In this document: in pieces, positions 38,570 to 48,585 of the stretch | How positions within the stretch are numbered: position 1 is the stretch's first letter | Layout of the letters: the number at the start of each line of letters is the position of its first letter | Assembly (NCBI GenBank): GCA_014654705.1 | Contig: JACVZY010000071.1 | Location: 1-64,000, forward strand | Length of the DNA: 64,000 nt | Origin: Ignavibacteria bacterium | GTDB lineage: Bacteria > Bacteroidota > Ignavibacteria > Kapaibacteriales > UBA4661 | Direction of reading: 5' to 3' | Program-made: the position numbers and the translations under genes | Notes under the pieces: model-generated | What the model saw: only the letters and a program-made list of their open reading frames with translations | Database searches by the model: none | What the model was told of the DNA's origin: nothing

Positions 38570-39043
38570 TCACTCTTCCAGTTGTTTGATAATGCCGGAG
38601 CGTACTTTTTTTGTTAGGCTGATAAGCGCTTCGTGTTCTTCTGCGCTCAGTTCATTCATTACCGATTCTACAGCGCTGGTGTAGCGCTTATCGAGTTTGT
38701 TCACCACTCGCCGTCCCTCGCGCGTTAGCTCAATGTGATAGCTGCGGCGGTCGCCCTCTACGTTGGTACGGACAAGAAGACCTTGCTTTTCCAATCGGTC
38801 AAGTAATCCGGTGATGTTAGATTTATCAACAAGCAATTTACGACTCAAGTCGTTTTGTGTCAGAGGCTTATGAGCTTCTTTGAGCAAAACGAGAATATTG
38901 AACTGCGCTTCGGAAGCCAGTTCGGGCTGGAAAATTTTGGTAGAAATTTTCTTCAGCATCAGCGATGTCCACCAAACGCTCATCAGCGCTTCATGCGGCT
39001 TGTCGTTCAGACGGATGGGGAGTTCGACCATGGTAGAACACAC
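38570..39043 (-). CDS. MarR family transcriptional regulator
   Basis: LTQNDLSRKLLVDKSNITGLLDRLEKQGLLVRTNVEGDRRSYHIELTREG. Confidence 0.92.
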   Translation of the reverse strand: MCSTMVELPIRLNDKPHEALMSVWWTSLMLKKISTKIFQPELASEAQFNILVLLKEAHKPLTQNDLSRKLLVDKSNITGLLDRLEKQGLLVRTNVEGDRRSYHIELTREGRRVVNKLDKRYTSAVESVMNELSAEEHEALISLTKKVRSGIIKQLEE

Positions 39044-39198
39044 GAAAAAAATAGTGCGGAAATGCTGGGGTTAAGCGAGACATTATGCCTCTTTGAGCTG
39101 CAATATACGGAAAGTCGTTGAGTTCTCAACAGTGTTTTTGTAAACTGTTGGTAATGTATTGTGCGGTGTGCGCTGGGCGAGTACGATAAGTATCACAA

Positions 39199-39242
39199 CA
39201 AAAAACGCCTTTGCTGCCGAAAGGAGCAAAGGCGTTTTTTGT
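39199..39242. terminator. Intrinsic terminator (bidirectional form)
   Basis: AAAAAACGCCTTTGCT ... AGCAAAGGCGTTTTTT. Confidence 0.9.
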
Positions 39243-39300
39243 TGCGAAGCCGTTTGTGCGGAGACGCTTGGTACTTAACTTTTGTAGAAACTGGCAAGCA

Positions 39301-39999
39301 TTATTTTTTTACAATTTTCATCTCAACTTTTTCAACTGGGCTGGAAAGGTCTCCGCCGCCTGCTTGCTCGCACGGAACACGAGCGATTTGGTCAACGACT
39401 TCCATGCCGCTAATGACTTTTCCATAAATCGAATACTGTCCGTCCAAGTGCGCGGGGCTGCCATGGCAAATAAAGAACTGTGAGGTAGCACTGTTCGGGT
39501 CAGCAGTGCGGGCGGCAGAAATAATGCCTGGCTCATGCTTGAGCGTCTGGCTGAACTCCGATGGCACGGTGCGTTGTCCGGGTTCGCCCATTCCCCAGAA
39601 CATTTTCGGTTTTCCGCTATTCGGGCGCGAATTTGGGTCGCCGCCTTGAATCATAAAGCCGGGAATAATACGGTGAAACGCTGTGCCGTCGTAGAACTTT
39701 GCCGCAACAAGGCTATCAAAATTTGCAGCGTGTTTTGGCGCAAGATCATTGTAAATTTCAATCGTCATGTTGCCAAGGGGTCTGCCACCGTGGGTAACAC
39801 TAATCACATACTGCGGGCGTGCGGGTGTCGTGCTCATTTTGGATGAAGTAGTAGTTTTGGATGAAGATGATTTCTCTTTCGAGGCTTTTTTCTGTGCGAA
39901 TACCGATAAGGCTGTAAAGCTGCTGAGTACGATAGTGGCAAGCGCCAGCAACGAGATAGAATTGAATACTCGTCGTGTTGTCATGGTGTGTATCCTCAA
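39301..39999 (-). CDS. Exported cyclophilin-type peptidyl-prolyl cis-trans isomerase
   Basis: FHRIIPGFMIQGGDPNSR, ISAARTADPNSATSQFFICHGSPAHLDGQYSIYGKVISGMEVVDQIA; N-terminal signal peptide. Confidence 0.94.
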   Translation of the reverse strand: MRIHTMTTRRVFNSISLLALATIVLSSFTALSVFAQKKASKEKSSSSKTTTSSKMSTTPARPQYVISVTHGGRPLGNMTIEIYNDLAPKHAANFDSLVAAKFYDGTAFHRIIPGFMIQGGDPNSRPNSGKPKMFWGMGEPGQRTVPSEFSQTLKHEPGIISAARTADPNSATSQFFICHGSPAHLDGQYSIYGKVISGMEVVDQIARVPCEQAGGGDLSSPVEKVEMKIVKK

Positions 40000-40033
40000 A
40001 TTTGTTGAACAAAGTTATTTACTGATATTTTTT

Positions 40034-40780
40034 CTATTTCCGTGCAAGGGCGCGTACTTTCGACACCGCGACGGACTTAATAGCAATTACTTTGACGGGA
40101 CGGCCGTCATTTTCGTTTAATTGTGGTGTAATTTCAACCCCACCAATACTGTCCAACACGTCCTGCCCGTGCAGCACTTCACCAAAGATGGTAAACTGCT
40201 GTGGCAGCTCCGGGACATCGCGCAGGCAAATAAAAAACTGGCTGGTGTTCGCATCCGGGCTGCGGTTTGCCATAGCGACTGTACCGCGCTTGTAGCCGCG
40301 CTTGACGCTCGGAGCATCGGTAAAAATTTCATCTGGGAACGGCTCACCGAAAGCACTTTCGCCACCTGAGCCCCATTCGTCTTTTTTACGCTTGTCTTTG
40401 GTTTTTGGGTCGCCGGTCTGAACGACAAAGTTCTTTGCCACGCGGTGAAAAAGAATACCGCGAAAAAATTTTCGCTCTGACAATTTCACAAAATTCTCGA
40501 CCGCCTGCGGTGCATCCTTGCCATACAAACCAATGGTGATTTCGCCGAAGGTGGTGCGGATGACCGCACGGTGCGTCAGAAGTGGTATTGTATCAGGTTT
40601 TGCCGATGAATCTGACGGGCTTTCGGGTAACTTCGTGCTTACGCTTTTGGAGGGCGTTGATGTTTGCTGGAGTGCAGCAAAGCGTCGTAATCGCTCAGGC
40701 TGTCCATATTTTTGACAAGCGACGCCCGCCCATACAAACAAGAGAGCTACTGCAAGACCGAATGAGAAGGGAAGACGCAT
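40034..40780 (-). CDS. Exported cyclophilin-type peptidyl-prolyl cis-trans isomerase (paralog)
   Basis: LFHRVAKNFVVQTGDPKTK, VAMANRSPDANTSQFFICLRDVPELPQQFTIFGEVLHGQDVLDSI. Confidence 0.94.
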   Translation of the reverse strand: MRLPFSFGLAVALLFVWAGVACQKYGQPERLRRFAALQQTSTPSKSVSTKLPESPSDSSAKPDTIPLLTHRAVIRTTFGEITIGLYGKDAPQAVENFVKLSERKFFRGILFHRVAKNFVVQTGDPKTKDKRKKDEWGSGGESAFGEPFPDEIFTDAPSVKRGYKRGTVAMANRSPDANTSQFFICLRDVPELPQQFTIFGEVLHGQDVLDSIGGVEITPQLNENDGRPVKVIAIKSVAVSKVRALARK

Positions 40781-40792
40781 AGCGGCATCCGC

Positions 40793-41632
40793 CTAAAAAA
40801 GTGATTTCCAGATGGTGAGAAGCGCCACGCCCAGCGCCACGCGATAGATGACAAATACTGCCGTTGAGTGCGTTTGGAGATAGCGTAGCAAGAGTGCGAT
40901 AGTGGCGTAACCCGCAATGCCGGACACGACAGTCGCCACGACAAGCGTTGTCAAATCCTGTGTGTTCATAAAGCCAAGTGCCTGCTTGAGTTGCAAGAGT
41001 CCACTAGCCAAAACTGCCGGAATACTGAGCAAAAAGGAAAATCGCGCGGCAATATCGCGCTTCAAGCCAATAAACAAGCCCGCTGTAATCGTCGTGCCGG
41101 AGCGCGACGCACCCGGAAAGAGCGCCAGCGTCTGAGCAAAACCAATAACGAGAGCATCACGCCATGTAACAGCCTCAAAGCCGCGCATTTGCTTGCCGAC
41201 ACGCTCGGCAAAAAGCAGTACGAGTGCAAGCACAATGAGCGTCCATGCAATAAGGGTAACGTCTTTGGTGAGGCTGCTTTCAATCACCTTTTTGAGCAGA
41301 AGCCCAATAGTAACAATCGGGAGAGTGCCAATAATTACGTACCATCCCATTTTTGACTCGTGCGATTGCTCGGCGAGCGGTTTGCGAGCGGTAAGATTGT
41401 CACGGAAAAATGCCGTCGAAATCTGAGCAATATCCCGTGCAAAATAGAGCAGCACCGCCATAAGCGTCCCAAGCTGAATCACAGCCACAAATGCCGTCCA
41501 CGATTCGGGATGTTCCGGTGAAATCAAGCCCATTGCCTTGCCGACAAGTGTCAAATGCGCGGAACTGCTGACAGGCAAAAATTCTGTGAGACCTTGGACA
41601 AGACCAAGAATAATAGCTTGTAAAATTGTCAT
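40793..41632 (-). CDS. uppP: Undecaprenyl-diphosphatase
   Basis: MTILQAIILGLVQGLTEFLPVSSSAHLTLV; FPGASRSGTTITAGLFIGL. Confidence 0.96.
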   Translation of the reverse strand: MTILQAIILGLVQGLTEFLPVSSSAHLTLVGKAMGLISPEHPESWTAFVAVIQLGTLMAVLLYFARDIAQISTAFFRDNLTARKPLAEQSHESKMGWYVIIGTLPIVTIGLLLKKVIESSLTKDVTLIAWTLIVLALVLLFAERVGKQMRGFEAVTWRDALVIGFAQTLALFPGASRSGTTITAGLFIGLKRDIAARFSFLLSIPAVLASGLLQLKQALGFMNTQDLTTLVVATVVSGIAGYATIALLLRYLQTHSTAVFVIYRVALGVALLTIWKSLF

Positions 41633-41662
41633 TGGTAAAAGCGACAACAAAAAATACAAAAA

Positions 41663-41705
41663 AAGAGCCTTGTTCGCGTTTTAGTGTGCGGCACAAGGCT
41701 CTTGT
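41663..41705 (-). terminator. Intrinsic terminator downstream of cfa
   Basis: AGAGCCTTGT / ACAAGGCTCT; T-run on the minus strand. Confidence 0.75.
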
Positions 41706-41716
41706 TATTGGTCTCT

Positions 41717-42901
41717 TTAGAGTTCCATCGGAACGGCTATGTCGAGTGCACGTTCGCCGAGATTGAGTTTGCCGAGATACTCATTGCGATTGGTCTCGTT
41801 AAAGTTTTTGTGAGCGATAATGCCCCAGCACGTTGACGAGCCTTGCGCACCAATATCCACCGACCAGCGCAAGAAAATCTGCCACAAGCGGAACCACCAA
41901 ACACCATAACTGCTATTGATAAATTCTTCATTCTCCATCCAGTTATCGTACCATTTCTGAATTGTGTGCGAGTAGTGGATGCCGAGGTTCTCAACGGTGT
42001 TCACTTCAAAATTTGCGTTTTGCAATGAACGAGTAAGGAATGCAAGCGGTGTGCTGGCATCGGCACCGGAGAAGATGTATTCGTTCATAAACAAGCCCCA
42101 AATCAAGTCTTCCCAATGCTGACCACTTTGGAAAATACCCGGATTAGCACGTAAGCCGGCTTGCTGGATGTAGAATTTTCCATCATCTTCCAGAAGACCA
42201 TAAATCTGCTCAATAAAGCCTTGAAACTTGCGAATACCAACGTGTTCGCCCATTTCCAAGCAGGTGATTTTGTCGAATTTTTGCTTTGGGATGTCGCGGT
42301 AATCCATACGCAAAATACGTGCACGGTCGCTTACGCCATTATCAGCAATTTGCTTCATTCCCCAGTTGTAGCCTTCTTGAGCGATTGTTACGCCGGTAGA
42401 ATTTGCGCCAAAATGCTTTGCGGAGTATGTTACGAGCGTTCCCCAGCCGCAACCGATATCCAAATGGCGATCACCCTCTTTCATATGGAGTTTTTGGCAG
42501 ACCATTTGCATTTTGCGGTCTTGCGCCATTTCGAGAGTATCTGTTTCCAAATCCACAAAAAAGCCGCTTGTATAGACCATACGTGGACCCAAGAATGCGC
42601 GGAAGAAGTCATTGCCACGGTCATAGTGCTCACGAACAATGCGCTCATCTTGTTTCTTTGAGTGGATAAGTACCTCAGGAATCATTCGGCGAATGATGAA
42701 ACTGAGGTGATGCGGGATGAGTTTATAGTCGAAGTATGTGTCGCGCACGGTCATAAAATCGGAGAAGTTGCCCTGTACATCAACTTCTTGACTGATGTAG
42801 TCCTCCACAAATTGCGCGAAGGATGGACGGTTGCCGGCTTTGTACCGCGCACGTGTTGCCGCTGTTTTGGGAACGAGGTAATCAAGTGCTGATTTGCTCA
42901 T
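41717..42901 (-). CDS. cfa: Cyclopropane-fatty-acyl-phospholipid synthase-like SAM-dependent methyltransferase
   Basis: HYDRGNDFFRAFLGPRMVYTSGFF, HLDIGCGWGTLVTYSAKHFGANSTGVTIAQEG, ITCLEMGEHVG, LGIHYSHTIQKWYDNW. Confidence 0.93.
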   Translation of the reverse strand: MSKSALDYLVPKTAATRARYKAGNRPSFAQFVEDYISQEVDVQGNFSDFMTVRDTYFDYKLIPHHLSFIIRRMIPEVLIHSKKQDERIVREHYDRGNDFFRAFLGPRMVYTSGFFVDLETDTLEMAQDRKMQMVCQKLHMKEGDRHLDIGCGWGTLVTYSAKHFGANSTGVTIAQEGYNWGMKQIADNGVSDRARILRMDYRDIPKQKFDKITCLEMGEHVGIRKFQGFIEQIYGLLEDDGKFYIQQAGLRANPGIFQSGQHWEDLIWGLFMNEYIFSGADASTPLAFLTRSLQNANFEVNTVENLGIHYSHTIQKWYDNWMENEEFINSSYGVWWFRLWQIFLRWSVDIGAQGSSTCWGIIAHKNFNETNRNEYLGKLNLGERALDIAVPMEL

Positions 42902-43018
42902 AGAAAATAACAAATGAGATGATAAAAAGACAGTATCCCACGTGAGGGGGTACATCTTGCTTAAATTGTTTTTGAAGTTGCTACTTTAGGGGAATATGGT
43001 GATTCTCCGCAGCATCGT

Positions 43019-43447
43019 TTAAGGACGCTCAATACTACACGTCCACGAAACAGCGCACCCGCTTCGCTTAATCATTGCAAAGGCGCTACAATACTGGTCT
43101 TGCGAGAGTTCGCACGCACGAGTAAGGTCGCCTTCGGTAGCGTCGGGGCTGACGAGGGTATAGTTCACTGCAATAGAGGTGTACACGTGTGGATGCTCTT
43201 CCGCACGCTCACCTTCGATTGCAATGCGTAAGTTGCTGACGGTTTTCCGCTTTTTGCGAATAATACTTAAAATATCCATGCCTGAGCACGCTGCTGCCGA
43301 CTGAAGAAAAACTTCCATCGGTGAAGCCGCTGAGCCGTTTCCACCGTTTTCTGCCATTACATCAAAAGCAGTGGTTTGCCCTGATTCGTTTGTTCCAACA
43401 AGGCGCATTGCGCCATCGTCCAGATTGAGAATTGCTTTTTTCGTCAT
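43019..43447 (-). CDS. OsmC family protein
   Basis: SPMEVFLQSAAACSGMDILSIIRKKRKTVSNLRIAIEGERAEEHPHVYTSIAVNY with two conserved Cys. Confidence 0.92.
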   Translation of the reverse strand: MTKKAILNLDDGAMRLVGTNESGQTTAFDVMAENGGNGSAASPMEVFLQSAAACSGMDILSIIRKKRKTVSNLRIAIEGERAEEHPHVYTSIAVNYTLVSPDATEGDLTRACELSQDQYCSAFAMIKRSGCAVSWTCSIERP

Positions 43448-43479
43448 AACCGTATAAATCTTGCGTTATTTCGTCAGTA

Positions 43480-44409
43480 TTACTGGGCTTGTTTGTTCAA
43501 CTTATACTTTGCTGTCAGGTAGCTTTCCACCTGCTTTTGCTCGTCGGCAGAAAGTGCGCGGTTAAAGAGCAGAATTTCACCAAGCTGACCAGAGAAAAAC
43601 TGTACCGGTCCGTGATTCAAGCGCCCAATCATAAAGCGGCGCAAATCCACAGGCTGAACAGAAATGTTTTTGTGCAATTTCGGTTCGGTCGGCGGTCCCA
43701 TTGGTTGATTGTTCGCGTCGGGCACGTCAGTTCCATCGCCTTTTGGGTCGTATGCGCTAAAGTATATGCCGTTGTATGCGGGCTGACCAGCAGGTGCAGA
43801 TTTAGCATTCTCGTAATCTGTACCAAAAGCACCGCTTGAATAGAGGCGCTGGAAACCCGCACCACCGTATTCTTTACGCTTCCAGACAGCATAGACCGTT
43901 GCTGGGCTTACGCCAAAATTACTTTCAAAGTAATAGAATGAATCTTTACCGTCGAAATGCAAAGCATCTTTGCCGTTGATTTCGCCCTGCGAGTATCGAG
44001 GACGGCTTACAGGGTACATTTGGCGGGCATCATTACGCAAGGGCGACGCATCGGGGAGCACAGCGACGAGGTCGGCGTGTTTGGTACCCTGCTGCACGGC
44101 GTCCGCACGAAGCCACAATACCAGACCCTCACGAACTTTAAGATTCGGGTCGTCCGCAGGAGCAGGAAGTTTAATTTTCGCAATTTCGTCGAGAGAATTG
44201 GTCGGCTGCGGGTTCGCCTCGACAATCACCGGGTGGGGGGTTTTGAGGACAGTTTCACCATAACGTTCCGGCTTGCCTTTCAACCAGGGATTGATATATG
44301 CTTCAGCATAAAAGCCTCCAAAAATAATTCCCATCATACACACTAAACCGATGCCGACAAACGTCGCCATCTTTGCGAAATCAGAACGTTGCTCAGGGTT
44401 TGTACTCAT
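43480..44409 (-). CDS. Membrane-anchored LamG/concanavalin-like domain protein
   Basis: One N-terminal TM; GLVLWLRADAVQ, DALHFDGKDSFYYFE, GQLGEILLFNRALSADEQKQVESYLTAKY. Confidence 0.8.
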   Translation of the reverse strand: MSTNPEQRSDFAKMATFVGIGLVCMMGIIFGGFYAEAYINPWLKGKPERYGETVLKTPHPVIVEANPQPTNSLDEIAKIKLPAPADDPNLKVREGLVLWLRADAVQQGTKHADLVAVLPDASPLRNDARQMYPVSRPRYSQGEINGKDALHFDGKDSFYYFESNFGVSPATVYAVWKRKEYGGAGFQRLYSSGAFGTDYENAKSAPAGQPAYNGIYFSAYDPKGDGTDVPDANNQPMGPPTEPKLHKNISVQPVDLRRFMIGRLNHGPVQFFSGQLGEILLFNRALSADEQKQVESYLTAKYKLNKQAQ

Positions 44410-44588
44410 AGCGTATTCAACAAAAAGTTCCAAATAAAAGAGATTGTAAGACTACAAGTGGAAGGTAACAATTTATTTGCATAATCACTTGTGTTTTAGC
44501 AAAACAGCCTCTAAATTACACAAAATTTCCAACCTACGGCAAAATTTATCAAGACCCTCTAAAAAAACGATAGATATCCGAACACGTT

Positions 44589-45509
44589 ATGCAACAGCCA
44601 GAGACCATTCTTACACGCATTGAACGCTATTTGCTTCAGCGCCAAGCGTTAGCGGGTAATATTGCCTATATCGGACCTTACCGTAAAGCGGACAGTAAAT
44701 TAGACTCCGAACTAGACATTACCGTAATACCGACCATGGATATTAAGCACGGCAAGCCAGCACGTTCAGACGAACAAACGGCACCGGTAACCTCTACTTC
44801 TTCCACTAAAGACTTTCCAGTCATGCCTAAAGCCTACAATCCACCTGCCGACGTGCCTGCGCCCTCGCTTTTTGGTGAAACCGTACAAGCGCCAGCACCA
44901 GAAAAAAAACAGCCATCGGCATACGCTAATGCCGCTTGGCAGAGCGCTCTGAGCCTGCCTGCTCTCCGTGAGCAAATCCACACGTGTCAGAACTGTAAAC
45001 TCGGCGCAACGCGCACAAACTTTGTCTTTGGTGTTGGTAATCCCAATGCAGGTCTGATGGTCATTGGTGAAGCGCCCGGAGCGGACGAGGATGCACAGGG
45101 CGAGCCTTTTGTGGGGCGTGGTGGTCAGTTGCTAACAAAGATTTTGGAAGCCATAGATTTCAAGCGCGAGGATGTGTATATCGCAAATATTATCAAATGC
45201 CGCCCACCGGAGAATCGCCGCCCTGAATCGGATGAAGTTGCTGAATGTGAACCGTATTTGTATAAGCAAATTGACCTTGTAAAGCCTAAATTTATTCTCG
45301 CACTGGGGCTTACTGCCGTTAATACGCTGCTCAAGTCGAAGCATACAATGGGGGTGATTCGTGGTAAAGTGCTGGAATTTCGCGGAATCCCAATGATGAC
45401 GACGTATCATCCTGCCGCTCTGCTCCGCAATCCCGAATGGAAAAGGGCTGCATGGGAAGACGTACAACTTCTGCGAAAACTCTATGACGAAACCTTGCAA
45501 AGCAAATAA
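44589..45509 (+). CDS. Family 4 (Fe-S) uracil-DNA glycosylase
   Basis: [77 protein letters not shown]. Confidence 0.95.
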   Translation: MQQPETILTRIERYLLQRQALAGNIAYIGPYRKADSKLDSELDITVIPTMDIKHGKPARSDEQTAPVTSTSSTKDFPVMPKAYNPPADVPAPSLFGETVQAPAPEKKQPSAYANAAWQSALSLPALREQIHTCQNCKLGATRTNFVFGVGNPNAGLMVIGEAPGADEDAQGEPFVGRGGQLLTKILEAIDFKREDVYIANIIKCRPPENRRPESDEVAECEPYLYKQIDLVKPKFILALGLTAVNTLLKSKHTMGVIRGKVLEFRGIPMMTTYHPAALLRNPEWKRAAWEDVQLLRKLYDETLQSK

Positions 45510-45639
45510 TTGTCATACTGCTAAGAGCCATCAAAAATAAAGCCATTGAATCCATGCAAACAAAGCAGAGAGAAATCTGGTACAATAAATCTTCTTGTGT
45601 TTCGTTTAATTGAAGGAAGAATGTGTAGCACAAAAACTC

Positions 45640-45671
45640 TTTGGTAAACCGATAATAAATCCGTACTTTTG
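45640..45671 (+). promoter_or_regulatory. Bacteroidota-type promoter for the sigma factor gene
   Basis: TTTG (45640-45643) N20 TACTTTTG (45664-45671). Confidence 0.7.
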
Positions 45672-45691
45672 AGGTTTGCCTTTTCAGGCTA

Positions 45692-45718
45692 CGTTGCTTC
45701 GTTTATATCGAAGCAATG
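45692..45718 (+). promoter_or_regulatory. 5'-UTR hairpin in the sigma factor leader
   Basis: cgTTGCTTCG tttatat CGAAGCAAtg, about 75 nt upstream of the start codon. Confidence 0.5.
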
Positions 45719-45793
45719 TCATAAAAAGACGGTTTTATCACGGATTAAGAAGACTTTGACCACGACAGAATATCGGAGAATTGTACAAGTACC

Positions 45794-46657
45794 ATGCGCA
45801 TAACCAAACAATACACAAACCGCGAAAGCCAGTCCCTCGATAAGTATTTGCAGGAAATCGGGCGAGTTGAGCTTTTAACGGGCGACGAAGAAATTGAAAT
45901 TGCGAAGCAAATTAAAAAGGGTGGCGACGAAGGTCAGTACGCAATGGAGCGTTTGACAAAAGCCAACTTGCGATTTGTCGTCTCGGTAGCAAAGCAATAT
46001 CAAAATCAGGGGCTTTCACTTGGCGACCTTATTAACGAAGGCAATTTAGGCTTAATTAAAGCGGCAAAACGTTTCGACGAAACACGCGGCTTCAAATTTA
46101 TTTCCTACGCTGTCTGGTGGATCCGCCAGTCTATCTTGCAGGCATTGGCAGAACAATCCCGTATTGTTCGCCTGCCGCTCAACCGGGTCGGTGCGCTTAA
46201 TAAAATCGGTAAAAAATACAGCGAGCTTGAGCAAGCGTATGAACGCGAACCCACAAGCGCCGAACTTGCCGAACAGCTTGATATGAGCATGAGTGAAGTG
46301 ACCGATACTATCAAAATTTCCGGTCGTCACCTGTCGGTAGATGCGCCCTTCAACGATGGTGAAGATAATCGCCTTCTGGATGTACTTCCTAACGAACAGC
46401 AGCCACCGCCAGACCACGGACTTATGGCGGAGTCGTTGCGCGTAGAAGTTCGTCGTGCGCTCTCGACGCTCTCCGAGCGCGAAGCGGAAGTCGTTCGTCT
46501 CTATTTTGGGTTGGACAATGAACATTCGCTTACACTGGAAGAAATTGGAGAACGCTTCAATCTTACCCGCGAGCGAGTCCGTCAAATCAAGGAAAAAGCC
46601 ATTCGGCGCTTGCGCCACGCCTCGCGCTCCAAAGCGCTTCGGGCGTATCTCGGCTAA
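45794..46657 (+). CDS. rpoD: Primary-type RNA polymerase sigma-70 factor (short, Bacteroidota-like)
   Basis: [90 protein letters not shown]; region 4.2 [30 protein letters not shown]. Confidence 0.96.
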   Translation: MRITKQYTNRESQSLDKYLQEIGRVELLTGDEEIEIAKQIKKGGDEGQYAMERLTKANLRFVVSVAKQYQNQGLSLGDLINEGNLGLIKAAKRFDETRGFKFISYAVWWIRQSILQALAEQSRIVRLPLNRVGALNKIGKKYSELEQAYEREPTSAELAEQLDMSMSEVTDTIKISGRHLSVDAPFNDGEDNRLLDVLPNEQQPPPDHGLMAESLRVEVRRALSTLSEREAEVVRLYFGLDNEHSLTLEEIGERFNLTRERVRQIKEKAIRRLRHASRSKALRAYLG

Positions 46658-46762
46658 TGTTGTGTCCTTGATTATTCGCAGTCTTGGGCTTGGCAGAAGT
46701 ATGCAATCATGCGCTGCCGTCCCTATTTTCCCCTTACTTCATTAGGTATATCCTACTTGCAG

Positions 46763-46806
46763 ACCCGAAAACAAGACCAAATCTTGCTTTTCGGGTTTTT
46801 CTTGTT
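46763..46806 (+). terminator. Intrinsic terminator after the sigma factor gene
   Basis: ACCCGAAAACAAGA ccaaa TCTTGCTTTTCGGGTTTTT. Confidence 0.85.
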
Positions 46807-46860
46807 CATTGGTGATATTCAACACGCGAAATTTAATACTTACAATATCTCTTCAAGACA

Positions 46861-47922
46861 ATGGCACTTTTCGACAAATTCAAAGAAAAAGTAAGTTCTG
46901 CCAAGGACAAAATGTCCGATAAAATGGCGGAAACGCGCGAAAAGGTTGGCGCGGCGGTAAGCAATACAAAAGAAAAACTCAAATTCACCCGCCTCCGTGA
47001 GGGGCTTACCAAGACACGGACAAATCTGGTCAATCGTCTGGCGGGCGCTCTTTTGCCCGGTCGCAAGATTGACGAAGCGCTTATTCAGGAAATTGAAGAA
47101 ATTCTTATTACCGCCGATATTGGCGTGAAAACGACGACCGCGCTTATTGCATCGGTGCGCAACCGTGTTCGCAAAGAAGGATTAGACAATGCAGCCGAAC
47201 TTTACGATTTTATCAAGCAGGAGATTCTTGCCATTTTGCAGCAAGGACGAGATGGTATCAAATCGTTGGATGATGCAAAGCCTATGGTCATTATGGTTGT
47301 CGGTGTGAACGGTGTTGGCAAAACGACGAGCATCGGCAAACTAGCGCTGAATTTCAAAGATAATGGCAAAAAGGTCATTATCGGCGCTGCCGATACCTTC
47401 CGCGCTGCCGCAAGTGAGCAGCTCGAAGTCTGGGCTGAACGTGCCGATGTGCCAATCATCAAACAGCAGCAAGGTGCAGACCCAGCTGCCGTTGCTTTCG
47501 ATACTCTTCAGGCAGCAATTGCCCGTGAGTCCGATATTGTGATGATTGACACCGCAGGGCGCTTGCACAACAAAACCGGACTTATGGCGGAACTCGAAAA
47601 AATCAGTCGCGTAATGAAAAAACTTCGTCCTACTGCGCCCGAAGAAGTATTTCTTGTGCTGGACGCAACAACGGGGCAAAACGCTATTCAGCAAGCAAAA
47701 GAGTTTACGAAAGTTGCGCCCGTAACAGGTTTGATTCTGACCAAACTTGACGGTACGGCAAAGGGCGGTGTGGTGATTGCGATTGCCAACGAATTCAAAA
47801 TTCCCGTGCGGTACATCGGCGTTGGCGAAAAGATTGCCGACCTTCAGGAATTTGACCCTGCTGAATTCGTCAATGCGCTTTTTGAAACAGAAGGTGAGAG
47901 CGAAGAGTCCGCAAATACCTAA
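46861..47922 (+). CDS. ftsY: Signal recognition particle receptor FtsY
   Basis: VVGVNGVGKTTSIGKLA, AADTFRAAASEQLEVWA, DTAGRLHNKTGLMAELEKI, TKLDGTAKGG. Confidence 0.96.
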   Translation: MALFDKFKEKVSSAKDKMSDKMAETREKVGAAVSNTKEKLKFTRLREGLTKTRTNLVNRLAGALLPGRKIDEALIQEIEEILITADIGVKTTTALIASVRNRVRKEGLDNAAELYDFIKQEILAILQQGRDGIKSLDDAKPMVIMVVGVNGVGKTTSIGKLALNFKDNGKKVIIGAADTFRAAASEQLEVWAERADVPIIKQQQGADPAAVAFDTLQAAIARESDIVMIDTAGRLHNKTGLMAELEKISRVMKKLRPTAPEEVFLVLDATTGQNAIQQAKEFTKVAPVTGLILTKLDGTAKGGVVIAIANEFKIPVRYIGVGEKIADLQEFDPAEFVNALFETEGESEESANT

Positions 47923-47965
47923 TGCTATCACGCCAATGTAAGCTTGTTTCGCTAATCCTGTACTA

Positions 47966-48556
47966 TTGTTAAATATGAACACTATCTCCAATCTCGACGA
48001 GCGCGACATTTTTATTCGTGGGAAAAGTATTGTTTTGAAGGCATTAAGCGAAAGCGATGTGCTGGAAAGCGGTTGGTACGGCTGGTTCAATAGTGAAGAA
48101 GCCACTGAGTTTGTGCAGCAGCGTTATTTCCCGAACACGCTTCAGAAGCAAATGGAGTTTTATCGCTCCGGCATCGCCAGTTCTTCCACCAAAATTCAGC
48201 TTGGAATTGTACCACACGGTATGCTGACTATCGTTGGTGTGGTGAGTCTGAGCAATATTGATTTTCTCAACCGTAAGGCAGAATTTGGCATTATGGTTGG
48301 CGACAAATCTGCACGGGGCAAGGGGTACGGTACGGAAGCCTGTGAGTTGATTATACGGCACGGATTTGAGCGTCTCAGTCTGAACAAAATTTATCTTGGC
48401 GTTCACGCAGATCATAAAGCCGCGATTCACAGTTACGAAAAAGCAGGCTTTCGGCAAGATGGTGTCTTGCGCGAGGATGTATTGATGAATGGGAAATATG
48501 CTGACACCGTGATAATGAGCATTCTTGCCAGTGAATTTCGTACTCAATCGAAATAA
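47966..48556 (+). CDS. GNAT family N-acetyltransferase
   Basis: KAEFGIMVGDKSARGKGYGTEACELIIRHGFERLSLNKIYLGVHADHKAAIHSYEKAGF. Confidence 0.92.
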   Translation: MLNMNTISNLDERDIFIRGKSIVLKALSESDVLESGWYGWFNSEEATEFVQQRYFPNTLQKQMEFYRSGIASSSTKIQLGIVPHGMLTIVGVVSLSNIDFLNRKAEFGIMVGDKSARGKGYGTEACELIIRHGFERLSLNKIYLGVHADHKAAIHSYEKAGFRQDGVLREDVLMNGKYADTVIMSILASEFRTQSK

Positions 48557-48585
48557 AAATCTATTGCAATAATTTTGTATCTCGT

